Assembly: GCA_002633005.1 (NCBI GenBank)
Contig: NMRA01000035.1
Coordinates: forward strand, 1,309,657 to 1,373,656
Direction: 5' to 3'
Source: Phoronis australis
Lineage: Eukaryota; Phoronida; Phoronidae
Length of the DNA: 64,000 nucleotides
Below, in pieces: positions 61,613-64,000 of the stretch. Both the position numbers and the translations under genes were made by a program. The notes beneath the pieces were generated by a model. It had not been told where the DNA came from. It searched no databases and was given only the letters and a program-made list of their open reading frames with translations. Each line of letters opens with the position of its first letter. Positions within the stretch are counted from its first letter, which is position 1.

Positions 61613-63913
61613 TAGTTAAATACTAAGGTTTCTTTATTGCGTGTATGCACTTAAATCTCAACCGTCTTTAATCGACCCATGAAATTTTCATTTACGTTTA
61701 TACCACGTTAAAATTTAACGTATTTTTATGGCTTTTTAATAGCCCACCTGGCAACCGTAAGGTGTGAAACGGCTTAAAGCTTAAGGTATTCAATAACTCA
61801 TTTCTTTTTAATAGAAACCATAAAGGTGAGAAACTAAATCTTTTTGGCATTTCAAAGGCGTCTTTGTGGAGTGCGTGAATTTCATATCAAACAATGTCTC
61901 GTTACGCCTATGAAAATTGTTGTTATTTCAAAGGATCTGTTGACTCTTTACAAGATAACGTTTTAACCAGGAAATCCATTATGTGCCTATAATGAGCATT
62001 ATTCGGACAAATATTTGTCTAGGGGCAATTTCCATATTGACATTTGATGGTGTGCTTAAGTCTAGACGTTTTTTTATGTAGACATTATTGGACCAAAACA
62101 TAAACATCCTCACAGCCGTAGGGTTCATAGTTGACTCTTTTAACTGGATGACCAACGCCACTCAGTCTAAGCAATGGCACGATGCAGCACGTGCTGCTCT
62201 CAAAGATGTCAGCATTGGCTAAGAATATCGTTGTGACCTTAGGACTTGCCGTAAAAAGGAATCTGCATCTAACTCGCTGCTAACCAAGCAGATGTAAAAC
62301 CCGCGCTTTAAAGATATCCTGAAACATTCATCAGCAAATGTTCTATGGGACAAATAAGAATGCGGCATTAATAGGCCTACTTTGGCAATATACTAATCCC
62401 CTTCAATAAAGGCCTCAATAGGGCCAGAATGGGAAAAGGGCTCATTCCTATTGAAAGCAAGGTGATGTAAACTTTCACTTAAAAGGATTATAGTAACAGG
62501 TAAGCGTTTAATGCTGGACCAATATTTAAAATGTTCAGAAGGACCAGTAAATACTTAGAAGGTAATGCAATTTAGAGTGCCTAGCCAAATTTAAAAGTTA
62601 TTAAGCTCGAAGGGACTGTATGAAAGTAGCACTGGCTTCACAGCCAAGCACCACTTGCAGAACAAGGTTGCTATGGGATAGGGCAAACAAAATAGTGACA
62701 GCATAAAACATTTGTGACCCAAGAAGGCCGGGGGGGGGGGGGGGCCNTGCCTAGAACACCGACTGGATGAGACACCACAAGCGAGTAAAAATGGAAAACA
62801 CATGTATCTCTAATATCCTTGTGATGGATGTACATGTAAGTAGTTCTTGATGAGTGGTCATGATCATCAATGATATGTCCCATGAATGACACATTTGAAG
62901 TGAGAACTTACAAACTTAGGTAACCAACAACTTTATTTTGAGTCACTCACACCGCTCTACATCACACTGCCACAATTCTTCACATAATTTGCACACTGCC
63001 AATGGAAATAGTTATTTTTCTATTGAATACGATACTAAACCCTGTTTTGTTAATTTCAACCAATCCCCGTACTGTCCCCCAGCAAATGCAGCACACTAGA
63101 GTGATCAAAGCAGGATTCAACTAACATTCTAAATACCTCCTTGAGAAAATGGATAACATGTTTCATATTGAGTGGTCTATGTTCACCTTGACAGCTGTAA
63201 TTTGAGCCTAGTGTGAAGGCCACCCTTACCTTTGCAAAGTTTTCAATGTTTGATGGGTGACAAGGGTTACAAATCCGAGTCATTATACAGTTTTAGACAG
63301 CAGGATGGGAATCGTTGATATCTGGCCAAAACAAGGCTTTGGGGCCTTTCAACTAAAGACTGGCAGCAAAGAATGGAAATATTGTTTTATGAAAACTACA
63401 AAGCCAAGCTAATGATAAGCTAAAGTTTCCTTAATCTTTACTTTAATTGGATGGTTTTGACAAGTTCACTTTTCCACCATATTATGTGCTAAACTCGGTG
63501 AAATTTCCAAAGTTACTGTAAATGGTTACTGCAGATGTGAATGCTCAACTTTTTCATCAACATCAATTTCATTGTTAAATAAACGTAGACGGAACTTTAA
63601 AAACATGGGATGGATACATGTTCACACTCTCAAAGAGCGAATGACTAATAAATATAAGAAATCTAAAACTCCACAATATGTAATAGTATCTTTAACCAAG
63701 AGGGCAGATGTCAAAGACTGTTACACATGTATTGCCCAGCCAGAACAGACAGTCCACTAACGCAAGTGCTTCATCGCTTCCACGGGATCGGCTAGAGCAC
63801 AGGAAAGTATCCGGATTACTGGCTTGGATGAGTCAGAAATTGGAAGGGAAACCTACAACAGTAGAATGTGAGGACTGCATTAATGGCACAAAATAAGTGA
63901 TTTAGTCTCTGGG

Positions 63914-63931
63914 ATGTGTGTGTGTGTGTGT
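63914..63931. repeat. (TG)n microsatellite
   Basis: About eight TG dinucleotides in a row. Confidence 0.9.
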
Positions 63932-63959
63932 CTTACAATCTGTGCAGTAAAAGTGTAAA

Positions 63960-63983
63960 CTATGCGCACTCTGATGCGCATAG
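63960..63983. repeat. Perfect 9-bp stem, 6-base loop
   Basis: CTATGCGCA and TGCGCATAG are perfect inverted copies separated by CTCTGA. It lies at the window end and its role is unknown. Confidence 0.8.
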
Positions 63984-64000
63984 CAGATTTCCGATTGAAG

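Larger units (their letters stand above)
60263..64000. other. Stretch downstream of the 59.3-kb gene, no convincing gene
   Basis: It may begin with the 3' UTR of the preceding gene. G-rich sequence at 60.9-61.07 kb ends in an N (61074), and a G run at 62.73-62.74 kb ends near another N (62747), so contiguity here is uncertain. Open frames at 63572-63760 and 63708-63896 show no recognisable similarity. A (TG)n tract lies at about 63914-63931. Confidence 0.55.

Overview
This is animal nuclear DNA, most likely from an invertebrate. It is AT-rich and gene-sparse, with only about 1.5 kb of protein-coding sequence that I can defend. The rest is long non-coding DNA with small non-autonomous transposons, tRNA-derived SINE pieces, minisatellites and four single-N positions (8501, 55490, 61074, 62747). 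I cannot name the species. A PRKG1-type kinase gene with coding matches that are clear but well diverged from vertebrates, plus tRNA-SINE and CAGTGGCGGAT-ended repeats, suits a marine invertebrate such as a hemichordate, lophotrochozoan or cnidarian, but that is inference.

The main content is the 5' end of a cGMP-dependent protein kinase gene (PRKG1, PKG-I) on the minus strand. Two alternative first coding exons are present. The alpha-type exon (46907-47226) is upstream and the beta-type exon (12001-12302) lies about 34.6 kb downstream. Each encodes an isoform-specific leucine zipper followed by the autoinhibitory segment (GISAEP in alpha, AISAEP in beta), and each ends at a good splice donor in the same phase. 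Both can therefore splice to one shared downstream exon, which would encode the start of the cGMP-binding domains. That exon must lie below position 1, because I found no trace of it in 1-11994. The window thus holds the isoform-choosing region of the gene: two promoters and first exons, the intron between them, and part of the intron after beta.

Upstream of the alpha exon comes about 12 kb of intergenic sequence with SINE and DNA-transposon remnants. A plus-strand gene follows (59351-60262, 303 codons, unrecognised) whose product is basic and low-complexity, with a KKVEF and a SILK motif resembling protein phosphatase 1 docking sites. From 60263 to the end I see a possible polyadenylation signal, G-rich sequence next to N positions, and no convincing gene.

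Repeats by region: a five-copy MITE family with GTTCAGTAACGCTAGGACC-like ends (9.8, 38.9, 40.9, 55.1 and 55.6 kb); a tRNA-derived SINE bounded by a 13-bp target-site duplication at 53.7-53.9 kb, with a 3'-end relative at 43.6 kb; a 425-bp element with 40-bp inverted ends at 30.7-31.2 kb; a 26-bp minisatellite at 44.03-44.35 kb; a degenerate minisatellite at 37.8 kb; and a 531-bp near-identical direct duplication around the N at 55490, which looks like two unmerged contig ends.
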